DNA of 34,050 nt from Candidatus Sericytochromatia bacterium (GCA_035285325.1 JAYKJB010000078.1:1-34050); one strand, 5' to 3'. Positions 16,871-25,507 are shown, numbered from the stretch's first letter. The notes: generated by a model from the letters alone, not told the origin. A program made the numbers and translations.

Positions 16871-19140
16871 GGATTTTCCGCCGGCATTTCGGGGACCGGC
16901 TCAAGCAAGGTCTCATCCGTCTGGGGCTCGGTGGGGGGCGGTTCTTCCGGTTCCACCGGCTTCAGCTTCGGTCGCGGGGGCAGGGGCTTGGCCACGGTCG
17001 GCCGGTTCAGGTTCACCGGCACCCGCACCGGGGGAGGTTGCTCGGGGACGACTGGTTGGATGGTCATGACCGGTTCCGAGGTCGTGGTCGGACGCGCGGG
17101 CAGACCGGTCATGGGGTCGATCTCGACCTCCGACGGCACGCCGTCTTCCGGCGCAGGTGCCTCCCCATCCTTCAGCAACTTGCCCGTGCGCTTGTTGGCC
17201 CTGGCTTCCTTCACCTTGGAGGGCGCAGGGAAATCGTGCGGCTTGATGTCCCGGTGCGCATAGGTCATGAATTCGCGCCATAAAGGAGCGCAGACCGTGC
17301 CGCCCGTGCTTCCGTAGTTGAGCTTGGAATTGTCGTCGTTGCCCATCCAGACGGAGCAAGCCAGGTCGGGGGTGAAGCCGACGAACCAGACATCGCGGGC
17401 ATCACTGGTGGTTCCGGTCTTACCACCGGCGGGCCGCCCCAGGTTGGCGGCCGTGCCGGTCCCGTGCAAGATGACGCCGCGCATCATGCTGACCAGCTGC
17501 CGCACCGGCTCGGCTTCGTACACCCGCTGGGGCCGGGGGCGATTGTCCTCCAGCAGGCGTCCGTTACGGTCTTCAATCTTGACCACCATCGTGGCCGGGT
17601 TGCGGTGTCCATCATTGGCCAGCACGGCGTAGGCTGAGGCCATCTCGAAGGGTGTGACCTCCGAGGTACCCAGCGGCAGGGACAGGTTCTCCCCCAGCTT
17701 GCTGGTCACGCCCAAGGTCTGGGCTGTCTTGATGACGCGGTCCAGGCCCACCTGATGTCCCAGTTTGACCGCCACGATGTTGACGGAGGACTCCAGTGCC
17801 CGACGCATCGTGATCGGCCCACGGAACTTGTAGTCGTAGTTATTGGGCGAATACACCTGCCCGTTCCCGATCGGGATGCTGATCGGTTCGTCTTCAATCA
17901 CGGTGCCTGGCGTGTAACCCGCTGACAACGCCGCCAGATAGACGAAGGGCTTGAAGGTTGAACCAGGGGGCCGCAAGGCCTGAGTGGCGCGGTTGAACTT
18001 GGTTTTCTTGAAGTCGGTGCCGCCCACGATCGCGCGGACATAACCCGATTTGGGCTCGACCGCCACCAGTGCGCCCTGGTGAATGTTGTACACGGCGTTT
18101 TTTGCCACCGCCTCGCGCAGCATCCTTTCGGCCTGTACCTGCAAGTCGAGGTCCAGCGTGGTGTAGACCCGCAGGCCCCCCTTCATCACGGTATCGGGGC
18201 CATAGCGCTCCACCAGCTGCTGGATCATCCAGGCCGTGAAATAAGGCACCTTGTAGGCATAACTGGTGATACCGGGGTATTTCAGCTCCTGCTTGAGGGC
18301 ATCGCGGTGCTGGCGGTCGTTGATGAAGCCGGCGAACAGCATGCGGTCGAGCACCAGGCGCTGCAGTTTCCGGGCCCCCTTCGGGTTGCGATAGGGCGAA
18401 AAGTATTCGGGCCCGCGCAGGATTCCCGCCAGCATGGCGCTTTCGGCCAGGGTCAGCTTGCGCGAAGACTTGCCGAAATAGTTCAGGGCAGCGGCTTCCA
18501 CGCCGTAGGCGTTGTGGCCCCAGTACACCTGATTCAGGTACATCTCCAGAATTTGCGATTTGCCGTAGTGATGCTCGATCTGAATCGCCAGCCAGGCCTC
18601 GGCGATCTTTCGGGGCAAGGTCTTGGCAGGCTCGAGAAACAAATTCTTGGCCAGTTGTTGGGTCAGGGTCGAGGCCCCTTCCACGGTCTGGCCTTCGGCC
18701 ACGTTGACCAGCAAGGCCCGCCCGATGCCCTTCGGGTTGATGCCGTAATGGTCGTAGAAGTCGGTGTCTTCCATCGCGATGACGGCGTGCTGAAGCGACT
18801 TCGGAATGTCATGCAGGGGCAGCACGACCCGGTTTTCTTCGCCGTGGACGTTGGCAATCAGATGACCGTCCTTGTCGAAGATTTTCGTGGTCTCGTGCGG
18901 GACGTAGAACTGCAGGGTGCTCACGTCCGGCAGGCGCGACAGCGTGACGGCGAGTCCGCCGAATGCCCCCAGGGCTGCCGCGGCGCTGACTGAGGCCAGG
19001 TAGATCCCCAGCCTGGAGACGACCTGGCGAGTGCGGGATGGCCCCGGTGGACGGGGAGGGGGGACCGAGGCCCGACGCACGGTCTGGGGCGACGTCGTGC
19101 GAGGCGGAGCCGCGGGACTGCCCCGACGGAAGGTAGACAA
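16867..19140 (-). CDS. class A penicillin-binding protein (PBP1A family)
   Basis: This bifunctional peptidoglycan synthase is 757 aa. A Pro/Arg-rich cytoplasmic tail is followed by one membrane span (~44-66). The GT51 glycosyltransferase has its catalytic Glu124 in EDTDFYDHYG, plus GASTLTQQLAKNLFL and EMYLNQVYWG. The transpeptidase has Ser394-x-x-Lys397 (PPGSTFKPF), Ser452-x-Asn454 (SSVN) and Lys574-Thr-Gly (GGKTGTTSD), so all three active-site motifs are intact. The C-terminal ~120 residues are Pro/Glu-rich and probably disordered. The TTG start has AGGGAG ten bases upstream. A TAGAAT lies in the 55-base gap from the PNP gene (19170-19175, minus strand), but no -35 was found. It is coupled to the TauE-like gene through a GTGA overlap. 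Confidence 0.95.
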   Translation of the reverse strand: MSTFRRGSPAAPPRTTSPQTVRRASVPPPRPPGPSRTRQVVSRLGIYLASVSAAAALGAFGGLAVTLSRLPDVSTLQFYVPHETTKIFDKDGHLIANVHGEENRVVLPLHDIPKSLQHAVIAMEDTDFYDHYGINPKGIGRALLVNVAEGQTVEGASTLTQQLAKNLFLEPAKTLPRKIAEAWLAIQIEHHYGKSQILEMYLNQVYWGHNAYGVEAAALNYFGKSSRKLTLAESAMLAGILRGPEYFSPYRNPKGARKLQRLVLDRMLFAGFINDRQHRDALKQELKYPGITSYAYKVPYFTAWMIQQLVERYGPDTVMKGGLRVYTTLDLDLQVQAERMLREAVAKNAVYNIHQGALVAVEPKSGYVRAIVGGTDFKKTKFNRATQALRPPGSTFKPFVYLAALSAGYTPGTVIEDEPISIPIGNGQVYSPNNYDYKFRGPITMRRALESSVNIVAVKLGHQVGLDRVIKTAQTLGVTSKLGENLSLPLGTSEVTPFEMASAYAVLANDGHRNPATMVVKIEDRNGRLLEDNRPRPQRVYEAEPVRQLVSMMRGVILHGTGTAANLGRPAGGKTGTTSDARDVWFVGFTPDLACSVWMGNDDNSKLNYGSTGGTVCAPLWREFMTYAHRDIKPHDFPAPSKVKEARANKRTGKLLKDGEAPAPEDGVPSEVEIDPMTGLPARPTTTSEPVMTIQPVVPEQPPPVRVPVNLNRPTVAKPLPPRPKLKPVEPEEPPPTEPQTDETLLEPVPEMPAENP

Positions 19141-19195
19141 GCGGTCAGCGCTCCCTGGCTAGCTCCTTCATTCTAACCGGCCGAGCGGGCCTGCG

Positions 19196-20053
19196 CTACC
19201 CCTGACGGCTGGGCGCCACCGCGATGGCGGCCCGAAGCAGCGTTTCCATGTGGGCGGAGGCCGCCTTGGCCACATCGACGACCTCCTGGTGGGAGGTCTC
19301 CGCTGCGCCCGTGGGGGTGATGGAGATGTTGGTGATGCAGGAGAGGGCGACCACGCGCATGCCCAGGCTGTGGGCGCGGGCCACTTCCGGAACGGTCGAC
19401 ATCCCCACTGCATCGACCCCGGAAAACAGCAGGAAGCGGTTTTCCGCCATCGTCTCGTAGGAAGGCCCCAGCAGGCCGACATAGACGCCCTCTCGGAGCG
19501 CAATACCCGCTTCCATGGCGGCACGAGACAGCCGACCGCGCCAGGCGACATCGTAGGGTTCGACGGCGTGGAGCCCCGCCGCATCTTGCGCGTCGGTTGC
19601 GCCAGGGAAGCCGGCCTGGACCCCTTGCAGGTTGAGGTGGTCCGCCACCAGCATCAAATCACCCGGGCGCCAATCAGCGCGCAGGCCACCGGCGGCGTTG
19701 GTGAGCACCAGGTCGCGCACCCCGAGGGCGGCGAAACAGGCCACCAGGGTCAAGGCCTCGCCCAGGCCGTGCCCCTCATAGAGGTGAAAGCGGCCGCGCG
19801 CCACCAGCACCGGCGGGCCATCCGGGGCCGACCGTCCCCAGCTGAGTACGCCCTGGTGCCCGGCCACGGTGGCCTCCGGAAAGCCTGGCAAGTCCCCATA
19901 GGAGATGCTTCCCCCCTGCACCAGGTCTTCCAGTGCCTTGATGCCGGAACCCAGCACCACCGCGACCCGGGGGAGTTCGCCGGAGACCGCCAGGATGCGC
20001 TCCCGCAGCGCCTCAGCGGCCGGGTTGTGGGTATGCGATGGGGTTGCGGGCAT
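19196..20053 (-). CDS. purine nucleoside phosphorylase (trimeric type)
   Basis: PNP cleaves purine nucleosides with phosphate to base and ribose-1-phosphate in salvage. The 285-aa protein matches the low-molecular-weight trimeric class by length and motifs: VVLGSGIKAL for phosphate, RGRFHLYEGH, LTNAAGGL, LGPSYET with the base-binding Glu, VGMSTVPEVARAHSLGMRV, and SCITN with the Asn that contacts the purine. The Glu/Asn pair suggests 6-oxopurine preference, as in family members of known specificity. ATG 20053 follows GGGAGG. It begins 14 bases after the YqeG-like gene and is likely co-transcribed with it. Confidence 0.94.
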   Translation of the reverse strand: MPATPSHTHNPAAEALRERILAVSGELPRVAVVLGSGIKALEDLVQGGSISYGDLPGFPEATVAGHQGVLSWGRSAPDGPPVLVARGRFHLYEGHGLGEALTLVACFAALGVRDLVLTNAAGGLRADWRPGDLMLVADHLNLQGVQAGFPGATDAQDAAGLHAVEPYDVAWRGRLSRAAMEAGIALREGVYVGLLGPSYETMAENRFLLFSGVDAVGMSTVPEVARAHSLGMRVVALSCITNISITPTGAAETSHQEVVDVAKAASAHMETLLRAAIAVAPSRQG

Positions 20054-20067
20054 GGGTACCTCCCTGG

Positions 20068-20664
20068 TCAGTCCGTCACGGTCGCTTCGTGGCTCGGGCG
20101 GGAGGCCGCATAGGGCATTCCCCCATGGCGTCGTAAAACATAGGTTTCCAGAGAGCGCATCCAGCGGCGGTGCCAGCGACGCGGCACCGATAGCGGATCG
20201 ACCAGAATGGTCAACGCCCCCAGTCGATTGCCGCCGAGCACGTCCGTGAAGAGCTGGTCACCGACGATGGCCGCCTCTTCCGGGCGCAGGCCCAACTCCG
20301 CCAGGGCCCGCCGGAAAGAGCGACGACTCGGCTTGCGAGCGCGGGCGACGTAGGGCAGGCCCAGGTCGTGGGAGGCGATCGCCACCCGGCGTTCCGAGAT
20401 GTTGTTTGACACCACATACACGGCGAAATCCGCCTTGACGGCCGCGATCCAGCGCTGAACGGCCGGGTCGGCCGTCGGGGACATCGCGGCGACCAGGGTG
20501 TCATCAAGGTCGAAGATCAGGCCCCGGATGCCGCGCTGCCGCAAGGCCCCCAGATCGATGTCGGAGACGTGCGCGACGCGCATTCCCGGCCTCAACAATC
20601 CGGGTGGCCTGTCCGGCGCGGGAGAGGCTGGCGAGAAGTCCGGTTCCAGGGAGGAGCTGGCCAA
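20068..20664 (-). CDS. YqeG-family HAD-type phosphatase
   Basis: This is a 198-aa haloacid-dehalogenase-fold protein of the YqeG subfamily. Motif I is FDLDDTLV, motif II VSNN, motif III the Lys in ARKPSRRSF, and motif IV VGDQLFTDVLGGNRLG. All catalytic residues are present and there is no cap insertion. Family members are predicted phosphatases, some acting on phosphatidylglycerophosphate, but the substrate here is unknown. The start is unsure: TTG 20664 gives the longest product with a poor ribosome site. ATG 20583 has GAGG at good spacing but would remove LLRPG, which seems to match the family N-terminus; TTG codons at 20598 and 20595 lie between. PNP follows 14 bases later. Confidence 0.85.
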   Translation of the reverse strand: MASSSLEPDFSPASPAPDRPPGLLRPGMRVAHVSDIDLGALRQRGIRGLIFDLDDTLVAAMSPTADPAVQRWIAAVKADFAVYVVSNNISERRVAIASHDLGLPYVARARKPSRRSFRRALAELGLRPEEAAIVGDQLFTDVLGGNRLGALTILVDPLSVPRRWHRRWMRSLETYVLRRHGGMPYAASRPSHEATVTD

Positions 20665-20818
20665 GGGATACCGTCCCGAGGAGCAGGCGCTTCAGGCATG
20701 CGCCGAACAGGGTCACCGGGCGCCTCTTGCGAAGGGGCCCATGGCAAGGATACCCTACATGAGCTTGCTCTGACACGGTTCGACGGGCAAGTGTCGCAGT
20801 TGTTCTGAGGGGTCGGTC

Positions 20819-21712
20819 GTGCTGCATCGTTTCAGTCGCCTGGAATTGCTGGTGGGTCGCGAGGGCTATGCCCGCCTGAAGGATGCGCGGGTGGCCGTGT
20901 TCGGCCTGGGCGGGGTGGGCTCCTACGCCGCCGAGGCGCTGGCCCGCGCGGCCGTTGGTGAGCTCACCATTGTCGACTTCGACCTGGTCTGCGCCACCAA
21001 CGTGAATCGCCAGCTGCACGCCATGATCGGGACCATCGGCAAGCCCAAGTCCGAGGTGATGGCCGAGCGCATCAAAAAAATCAATCCGCACGGCAAGGTG
21101 ATCGCGCACCAGACCTTCTACAACGCCGAGCGAGCGGAAGACCTGCTGGCCGGCCCGGATGGTCGAGGCTATGACTACGTGCTTGATTGCATCGATAACG
21201 TGACGGCCAAATTGCACCTGATCGCCACCGCCCACGGGCGCGGAATGCCGGTTATTGCGGCCATGGGGGCGGCCAGCAAGCTCGACCCCACCCGCATCAA
21301 GGTGGGCGATATCTCGGAGACGCAAACGTGTTCCCTGGCGAGGGACGTGCGCAAGGAACTGCGCCGCAAATACGGCATCACCTCCGGCATCAAGGCGGTC
21401 TGGTCTTCGGAGAAGCCCATCACGCCCGCGCCTGAGGTCGCAGACTGTACCGTCAAGTGCATCTGCCCCCCCACGCACGAGAAGGGCGTCAACGACTGCG
21501 AGTTGAAGAACCAGATCAACGGCACCATCTCGTACATGCCCGCCATGTTCGGCCTGATGATGGCCGGGGTGGCCTTACAGGACCTGCTGGCCGGGACGCC
21601 CTATGCGCCACCTGAGGCGCTGGAACATCCTTGTGGCGCTGTTTTTTCCCCTGCCGGAGAGGTGCTGGCGCCTCCCGCGCCCGAACGGGCCGCTTGCCCC
21701 GTTCCCGTCTGA
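20819..21712 (+). CDS. tcdA: TcdA/CsdL-like tRNA threonylcarbamoyladenosine dehydratase (E1-like)
   Basis: Members of this E1/ThiF/MoeB-fold family use ATP to cyclise t6A37 in tRNA to ct6A. The 297-aa protein has the Rossmann nucleotide loop FGLGGVGSYAAEALARA, the IVDFDLVCATNVNRQLHA region with the ATP-contacting Asp and Arg, and DCIDNVTAKLHLI. The C-terminal part is unusual: a Cys-rich stretch C-x3-C-x-C-x10-C (within DCTVKCICPPTHEKGVNDCE) that I do not recall from E. coli TcdA and that may bind a metal. The GTG start has GAGGGG upstream. It is divergent from the YqeG-like gene and convergent with the DUF2490 gene. Because ThiF, MoeB and TcdA share this fold, the exact substrate is moderately sure. 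Confidence 0.8.
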   Translation: MLHRFSRLELLVGREGYARLKDARVAVFGLGGVGSYAAEALARAAVGELTIVDFDLVCATNVNRQLHAMIGTIGKPKSEVMAERIKKINPHGKVIAHQTFYNAERAEDLLAGPDGRGYDYVLDCIDNVTAKLHLIATAHGRGMPVIAAMGAASKLDPTRIKVGDISETQTCSLARDVRKELRRKYGITSGIKAVWSSEKPITPAPEVADCTVKCICPPTHEKGVNDCELKNQINGTISYMPAMFGLMMAGVALQDLLAGTPYAPPEALEHPCGAVFSPAGEVLAPPAPERAACPVPV

Positions 21713-21718
21713 GGAATC

Positions 21719-21739
21719 CCTGAGCCGGCTTCGCTCAGG
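21719..21739. terminator. possible bidirectional hairpin between tcdA and the DUF2490 gene
   Basis: CCTGAGC/GCTCAGG (21719-21725, 21733-21739) with a 7-base loop lies at the convergent gene ends and covers the DUF2490 stop. No T run follows on either strand, so factor-independent termination is doubtful. Confidence 0.3.
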
Positions 21740-22559
21740 ACGGGTCGAACAGGGGCCGAAGCTGCGGGGCCAGGTACAGGTAGGCGTTCAGGATGCCGTC
21801 GTGTTCCCAGGCGTTGGCCTGTGAACGCGCGCGCCACATCACGCCCAGATCCAGGCGAGCATCGGCATTGAAGCGATAGCCGATGCCGACCTCGGCGCGA
21901 TTCTGGGCCAACCCTTCGCCGTTGAATTCAAACAGGGGCTCATTCCAGGCGAAGGGGATCCAGCTGGCCCCGTCCGGCGCATAGGCGACCCGCAGCTGGT
22001 TGCGATAACGCAGATGCGCGGTCTGTCCGCTTCCCCCCCAGCGCATCCGATGTTCGAGTCGGTTGCGGTCACTGAACTGCCAGGGCCCCGTGCGCCACAG
22101 GAAGGTGGGCTCCAACTCCAGGCGATACTCCTGTAAGTAGTTGCCCGGCGTTGCCTGCACGCTGATGACGGTGGCCTGGGTTCCCACCACCAGCCACGGC
22201 GCCAGCGTCCAGAGCGGGCCAGCCCGGAAAAAATTCCAGCCCAATCCCGGGTAGCGCAGCCCGAGACGGACATCGCTGAAGGTACGCCAGTGAACGGGTT
22301 GCCCCGTCCAGGGCGCCCGCGAGGTCAGGGGCACTCGCCACTCCGTCCAGTTCCAGAACTCGACGTCGGCCCGAGCCGGGGCCGCGAGCCAGGGCGAGCA
22401 CCAAAGCGTGACGCCCAAGGTGATGATGGCGGCCAGCTGTCGGTCGATGTTGCTTGAGTCACCCGTCCTGGTCTGTCGCCCCGCTCTGCGGGCCTTCCGC
22501 GGAGCGGCCCCCGTGTCCTCAGCAGGGCGCGAGGGGAATGGCATGTTCGGTTCTGTCAT
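21735..22559 (-). CDS. DUF2490 family outer-membrane beta-barrel protein
   Basis: The predicted 274-aa precursor has an unusually long basic N-terminal region before a hydrophobic stretch (AAIITLGVTLWCSPWLAA) and an A-x-A cleavage site (PARADVEF). The mature part is built of alternating aromatic strands. It contains the DUF2490 hallmark pairing of FSDRNRLEHRMRW with later LRYRNQLRVAY and EVGIGYRFNADARLDLGVMW, and resembles small outer-membrane porin-like barrels. Function is unknown. ATG 22559 is preferred to ATG 22568 because GGAAGG then sits at normal distance. It is last in the minus-strand set beginning with the metallo-beta-lactamase-fold gene. Presence of such a protein supports an outer membrane. 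Confidence 0.75.
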   Translation of the reverse strand: MTEPNMPFPSRPAEDTGAAPRKARRAGRQTRTGDSSNIDRQLAAIITLGVTLWCSPWLAAPARADVEFWNWTEWRVPLTSRAPWTGQPVHWRTFSDVRLGLRYPGLGWNFFRAGPLWTLAPWLVVGTQATVISVQATPGNYLQEYRLELEPTFLWRTGPWQFSDRNRLEHRMRWGGSGQTAHLRYRNQLRVAYAPDGASWIPFAWNEPLFEFNGEGLAQNRAEVGIGYRFNADARLDLGVMWRARSQANAWEHDGILNAYLYLAPQLRPLFDPS

Positions 22560-22576
22560 GGAAGCCATCCTTCCGC

Positions 22577-23056
22577 TCAGCGGGCGCGGCCGGTCCGCGC
22601 AAAGAAGGCCTGCAGGCGATCGAGATCGCCGGCATCGGCCGCGCGCTCGGTCGGGGCGACCGCCTTGGGAGCCTGTCGACGTCGCGGCGCGCCGCCCAGC
22701 ACGGGGCCGAACGCATCTGCCAGACGGGCGGCCAGGTCCGCGTCCAGTTCGGGCAGCAATTCGCTGTAAAGCGACACGTGGCGGGCGCGACGTGAATGAG
22801 GCAGGCGGCTCAGCGCCTGGATCGTCTTGCCCTGAATTTCAGGGTCGTCTTGCCGCAGGCAGTCGGCCAGCCAGTGCATCCAGAGGTGTTCGACGGCTGG
22901 GTCGAGCAGGTTCCAGTTGGTACGGGCAAACAGCGTCAGTTGCTCCGTCAGGGGCAACTGGCGAAAGCGCCGATGCCAACCTCGCAACTCGGGTTCGTCC
23001 AGCGCTGGCCCGAACGGAGAGCGGGGCTTCGGCCGGGGATCCGGCGGTGTCGTCAT
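22577..23056 (-). CDS. uncharacterised helical protein
   Basis: This 159-aa product is not recognised. It has a polar, Pro-rich N-terminus and a central region rich in Leu/Trp/His (GWHRRFRQLPLTEQLTLFA, LWMHWLADCLRQDDPEIQ) that looks all-helical and HEAT-repeat-like. A basic/Ala-rich low-complexity stretch and a final short helix follow. No signal peptide or membrane span is seen. The ATG overlaps the stop of the inositol-monophosphatase gene by four bases (ATGA), so it is translated as part of that operon. The DUF2490 gene starts 17 bases after its stop. Confidence 0.65.
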   Translation of the reverse strand: MTTPPDPRPKPRSPFGPALDEPELRGWHRRFRQLPLTEQLTLFARTNWNLLDPAVEHLWMHWLADCLRQDDPEIQGKTIQALSRLPHSRRARHVSLYSELLPELDADLAARLADAFGPVLGGAPRRRQAPKAVAPTERAADAGDLDRLQAFFARTGRAR

Positions 23057-23859
23057 GGGGTCCCGCCGGCGGCCGGCGTTCCGTTGGCCGCCGGCTGTCC
23101 TTGCAAGACCCCGATCATGGCTTCGTGTACCAGGCCATTCGAGGCCAGCACCTCCTTGCCGTAGATGCTGAAGGGCCCACCGTCGTAGGCTGAAACGCGT
23201 CCCCCCGCCTCCGAGACGATCACGCTGCCTGCGCAGAGGTCCCAGGGCGCCAGCCGGGGTTCCCAGAAGCCATCGAAGCGCCCGGCTGCCACCCAGGCCA
23301 GGTCGATCGCTGCCGACCCCAGGCGTCGGACCGCTTGCACGGCGTGTATGAACGAGCCGAAGTGCTGAAGGTTGCTCGACTTCACCTGTACGTCGTAAGG
23401 GAAGCCGGTCACCAGTAGAGAGCGGTTCAGGTCGTTGGTCTGCGAGACGTGAATCGGCTTCCCGTTCAGGGTTGCGCCGCAGCCCAACTCCGCGGCGTAC
23501 AATTCATCCAGCACGGGAGCGTAGATGACGCCCAGCACGGGCACGCCATCGCGTTCGAGTCCGATCGACACGCAGAACAGCGGCAGGCCGTGCGCGTAAT
23601 TGGTGGTGCCGTCGAGCGGATCGACCACCCAGCGGTAGCCGCCTCGGGTGGCCCCTTCGCTGGCGCCTGCTTCTTCCGACAAAATGGCATGGTCGGGGAA
23701 GCGGGCCCGGATCGCGTCCAGAATGATCCGTTCGGCCGCCAAGTCCATCTCGGTGACCAGGTCGATCGCGCCCTTGTAGCGGATCTCGCGAGGGCTGTTG
23801 AGCCCCTCTCGCAACACCTGGCCCGCCGCGCGGGCGGTCGCAATGGCAAAGTCGAGCAC
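23053..23859 (-). CDS. inositol-1-monophosphatase family protein (SuhB-like)
   Basis: This 268-aa Mg-dependent sugar/inositol phosphatase has the full metal-site set: EEAG (Glu of the first metal), VDPLDGTTNYAHG (the DPxDGT motif) and WEPRLAPWDLCAGSVIVSEAGG (the WDxxAG motif). Members hydrolyse myo-inositol-1-phosphate and related sugar phosphates, and the E. coli homologue also acts with the ribosomal antitermination complex. The C-terminus is a Gly/Pro/Ala-rich tail. The GTG start follows AGGAGGG. It sits 69 bases after the cyclophilin gene with a strong hairpin in the gap, and overlaps the next gene by ATGA. Confidence 0.93.
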   Translation of the reverse strand: MLDFAIATARAAGQVLREGLNSPREIRYKGAIDLVTEMDLAAERIILDAIRARFPDHAILSEEAGASEGATRGGYRWVVDPLDGTTNYAHGLPLFCVSIGLERDGVPVLGVIYAPVLDELYAAELGCGATLNGKPIHVSQTNDLNRSLLVTGFPYDVQVKSSNLQHFGSFIHAVQAVRRLGSAAIDLAWVAAGRFDGFWEPRLAPWDLCAGSVIVSEAGGRVSAYDGGPFSIYGKEVLASNGLVHEAMIGVLQGQPAANGTPAAGGTP

Positions 23860-23883
23860 CTTCGAACCCTCCTGGGTCGGTGG

Positions 23884-23917
23884 GGGCAGCTGCGGCGATC
23901 TTCCGTCGCAGCTGCCC
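23884..23917. other. strong stem-loop between the cyclophilin and SuhB-like genes
   Basis: A perfect 11-bp inverted repeat, GGGCAGCTGCG (23884-23894) and CGCAGCTGCCC (23907-23917), has a 12-base loop and lies in the 69-base gap inside a minus-strand operon. No T run follows, so it is not a canonical terminator. An mRNA-processing or stabilising hairpin, or a dyad protein site, is possible. Confidence 0.6.
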
Positions 23918-23928
23918 GGGGGGCGGGG

Positions 23929-24402
23929 TCAGGACACCGTAGAGGCGACCTCTTCGACCAGCACCGCCAGCATGGCGTCGCCGGCTTCGATCGCATCCAC
24001 CACGTCCTGGCCGGCGGTGACTCGCCCGAAGACGGTGTGCATCCCGTCCAGCCAGGGGGTCTCGGTGTGGGTGATGAAGAACTGGCTGCCGCCCGTGTCC
24101 CGACCGGCGTGGGCCATCGAGAGCGTGCCTTTCAGGTGTTTGTGAGGGTTGCCGGCCGTCTCGCACTTGATCTTGTAGCCAGGCCCGCCCGTACCGACCT
24201 GCGGGTGTCCCTTGGGGAGTTCCTTGGAGAGCGGATCACCGCCCTGAATCATGAAGTTGGGGATCACCCGATGGAAGGTGGTGCCGTTGTAGACGCCAGT
24301 CTTGGCCAGCTGTTCGAAGTTCGCCACCGTGTTCGGGGCGTCGGCTGCGAACAGTTCCAGTTCGATGGTGCCTTTTTCGGTTTCGATGATCGCTCGTTTC
24401 AC
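23929..24402 (-). CDS. cyclophilin-type peptidyl-prolyl cis-trans isomerase
   Basis: This 157-aa single-domain cyclophilin has no signal peptide and is probably cytoplasmic. Visible family motifs are [15 protein letters not shown] with the catalytic Arg, the [17 protein letters not shown] active-site strand, and HTVFGRV. GTG 24402 is chosen because the conserved N-terminus ([17 protein letters not shown]) begins there; the frame stays open to 24834, but only as an antisense-type overlap with the upstream gene. The GTG overlaps the stop of the metallo-beta-lactamase-fold gene by four bases (GTGA). It assists protein folding; no specific client is indicated. Confidence 0.93.
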   Translation of the reverse strand: MKRAIIETEKGTIELELFAADAPNTVANFEQLAKTGVYNGTTFHRVIPNFMIQGGDPLSKELPKGHPQVGTGGPGYKIKCETAGNPHKHLKGTLSMAHAGRDTGGSQFFITHTETPWLDGMHTVFGRVTAGQDVVDAIEAGDAMLAVLVEEVASTVS

Positions 24403-25256
24403 GCGATTGCTCCTTCTTGCGTCAACACCACGGGGTCCAAGGCCTGCCCGTTCTCGGACAGGCGGCAGGCGCCCCATTCGGTGTCGTGATAGAACAGCAG
24501 GTGCCAGCCACCTGCCGAAATTTTCTTGAGCCAGTGGGTCCGCTGCTCGATGGAGGTCAGCGGAAAGTTGTCGTAGGCCATCACCCAAAGCGGATGAAGG
24601 TGGTGGCGAGTGGGCATCAGGTCGCCCATGTACACCGCCTGCCCGTCGCTGCCCTCCAGCCGGATCACGATGTGCCCACGCGTGTGGCCGCCTGAGTGGT
24701 GCACATGGATGCCCGGCAGCACCTCGCCATCCCCCTCGACCAGGCGCACCACACCGGCCTGCTGCAGCGGTTCCCAGTTCTCGCGCAGGTAGGTGCCCTT
24801 GGCCCGGTCGAAGGGTTGGGTCAAGTCTTCCCACTCCAACTGGTGGATGTGCACCGTCGCGCGCGGAAAGGTGGGCCGCAGCGTGCCGTCGTCGTCGCGC
24901 CAGGTGGCGCCGCCGAGATGGTCGAAATCGCAGTGGCTCAGGATCACGTGGTCGATGTCGGCCGGCGTCAGGCCTCGCTGAGCCAGGCTGGTCAGCAGGG
25001 TGTCGGCTGGTTCGGCCGCGTAAATCTCCTGCTGCTTGGGGGGGAGTTTATTGCCGAGACCCGTATCCAGCAGGGCCCGGCCAAAGGGGCCGGTGACCAG
25101 CAGGCAATGGGTGCCGAGCCAGATGCGGTTGCGCGCGTCCGGGGTGGTCTTCTTCTCCCAGAGCGGCCGGGGCACCGGACCGAACATCGCCCCGCCGTCG
25201 AGCATGAATCGGCCGGCTGAGACCCAATCGATGGTCAGATTTCCGAGGTTCAACAC
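24399..25256 (-). CDS. metallo-beta-lactamase-fold hydrolase
   Basis: This is a 285-aa cytoplasmic MBL-fold hydrolase. The metal site reads [12 protein letters not shown]: His108, Asp110, Asp112 and His113, so the second His of the usual HxHxDH is Asp. Further ligand motifs are [23 protein letters not shown] and, near the end, FYHDTEW. The N-terminal strand [22 protein letters not shown] and an overall layout like lactonase-type members suggest hydrolysis of an ester or lactone, but the substrate is unknown. GTG 25256 has AGGAA upstream; the longer frame to 25454 runs through the divergent control region. It is the first gene of a five-gene minus-strand set. Confidence 0.85.
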   Translation of the reverse strand: MLNLGNLTIDWVSAGRFMLDGGAMFGPVPRPLWEKKTTPDARNRIWLGTHCLLVTGPFGRALLDTGLGNKLPPKQQEIYAAEPADTLLTSLAQRGLTPADIDHVILSHCDFDHLGGATWRDDDGTLRPTFPRATVHIHQLEWEDLTQPFDRAKGTYLRENWEPLQQAGVVRLVEGDGEVLPGIHVHHSGGHTRGHIVIRLEGSDGQAVYMGDLMPTRHHLHPLWVMAYDNFPLTSIEQRTHWLKKISAGGWHLLFYHDTEWGACRLSENGQALDPVVLTQEGAIA

Positions 25257-25433
25257 GCCGTTTTTCCTGTCTCGCTGGGAGGCCTGCCTGCGCAACCCGG
25301 ACGGGGAACCGGCCAATCCGGCCAACCCGATGGCGCCTGGTGCTTGAGGCGCGGGGCACGGATGTCGCCACGACGGCATGGTACCACGGGGCCTCCGCCG
25401 ACCGCGGCATGGACGCCCGGGCGTTCGATCGGC

Positions 25434-25439
25434 TAAAAT
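25434..25439 (+). promoter_or_regulatory. candidate -10 for the acyl-CoA dehydrogenase operon
   Basis: TAAAAT at 25434-25439 lies ~70 bases before the GTG start, in the gap that is divergent with the MBL-fold gene. No good -35 is seen. The same TAAAAT hexamer stands before the ligase operon at 29437. Confidence 0.45.
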
Positions 25440-25507
25440 GAGACAGTCGCACAACCGCGCCCTGACGGGATCAGCGCCGATCCTGCACCCGATAGATGGA
25501 GGTCACC

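Noticed and set aside
24403-24834. N-terminal extension of the cyclophilin
   Set aside because: The open frame upstream of GTG 24402 overlaps the MBL-fold gene in another frame and carries Gly/Arg-rich shadow sequence. The cyclophilin fold begins at the GTG.
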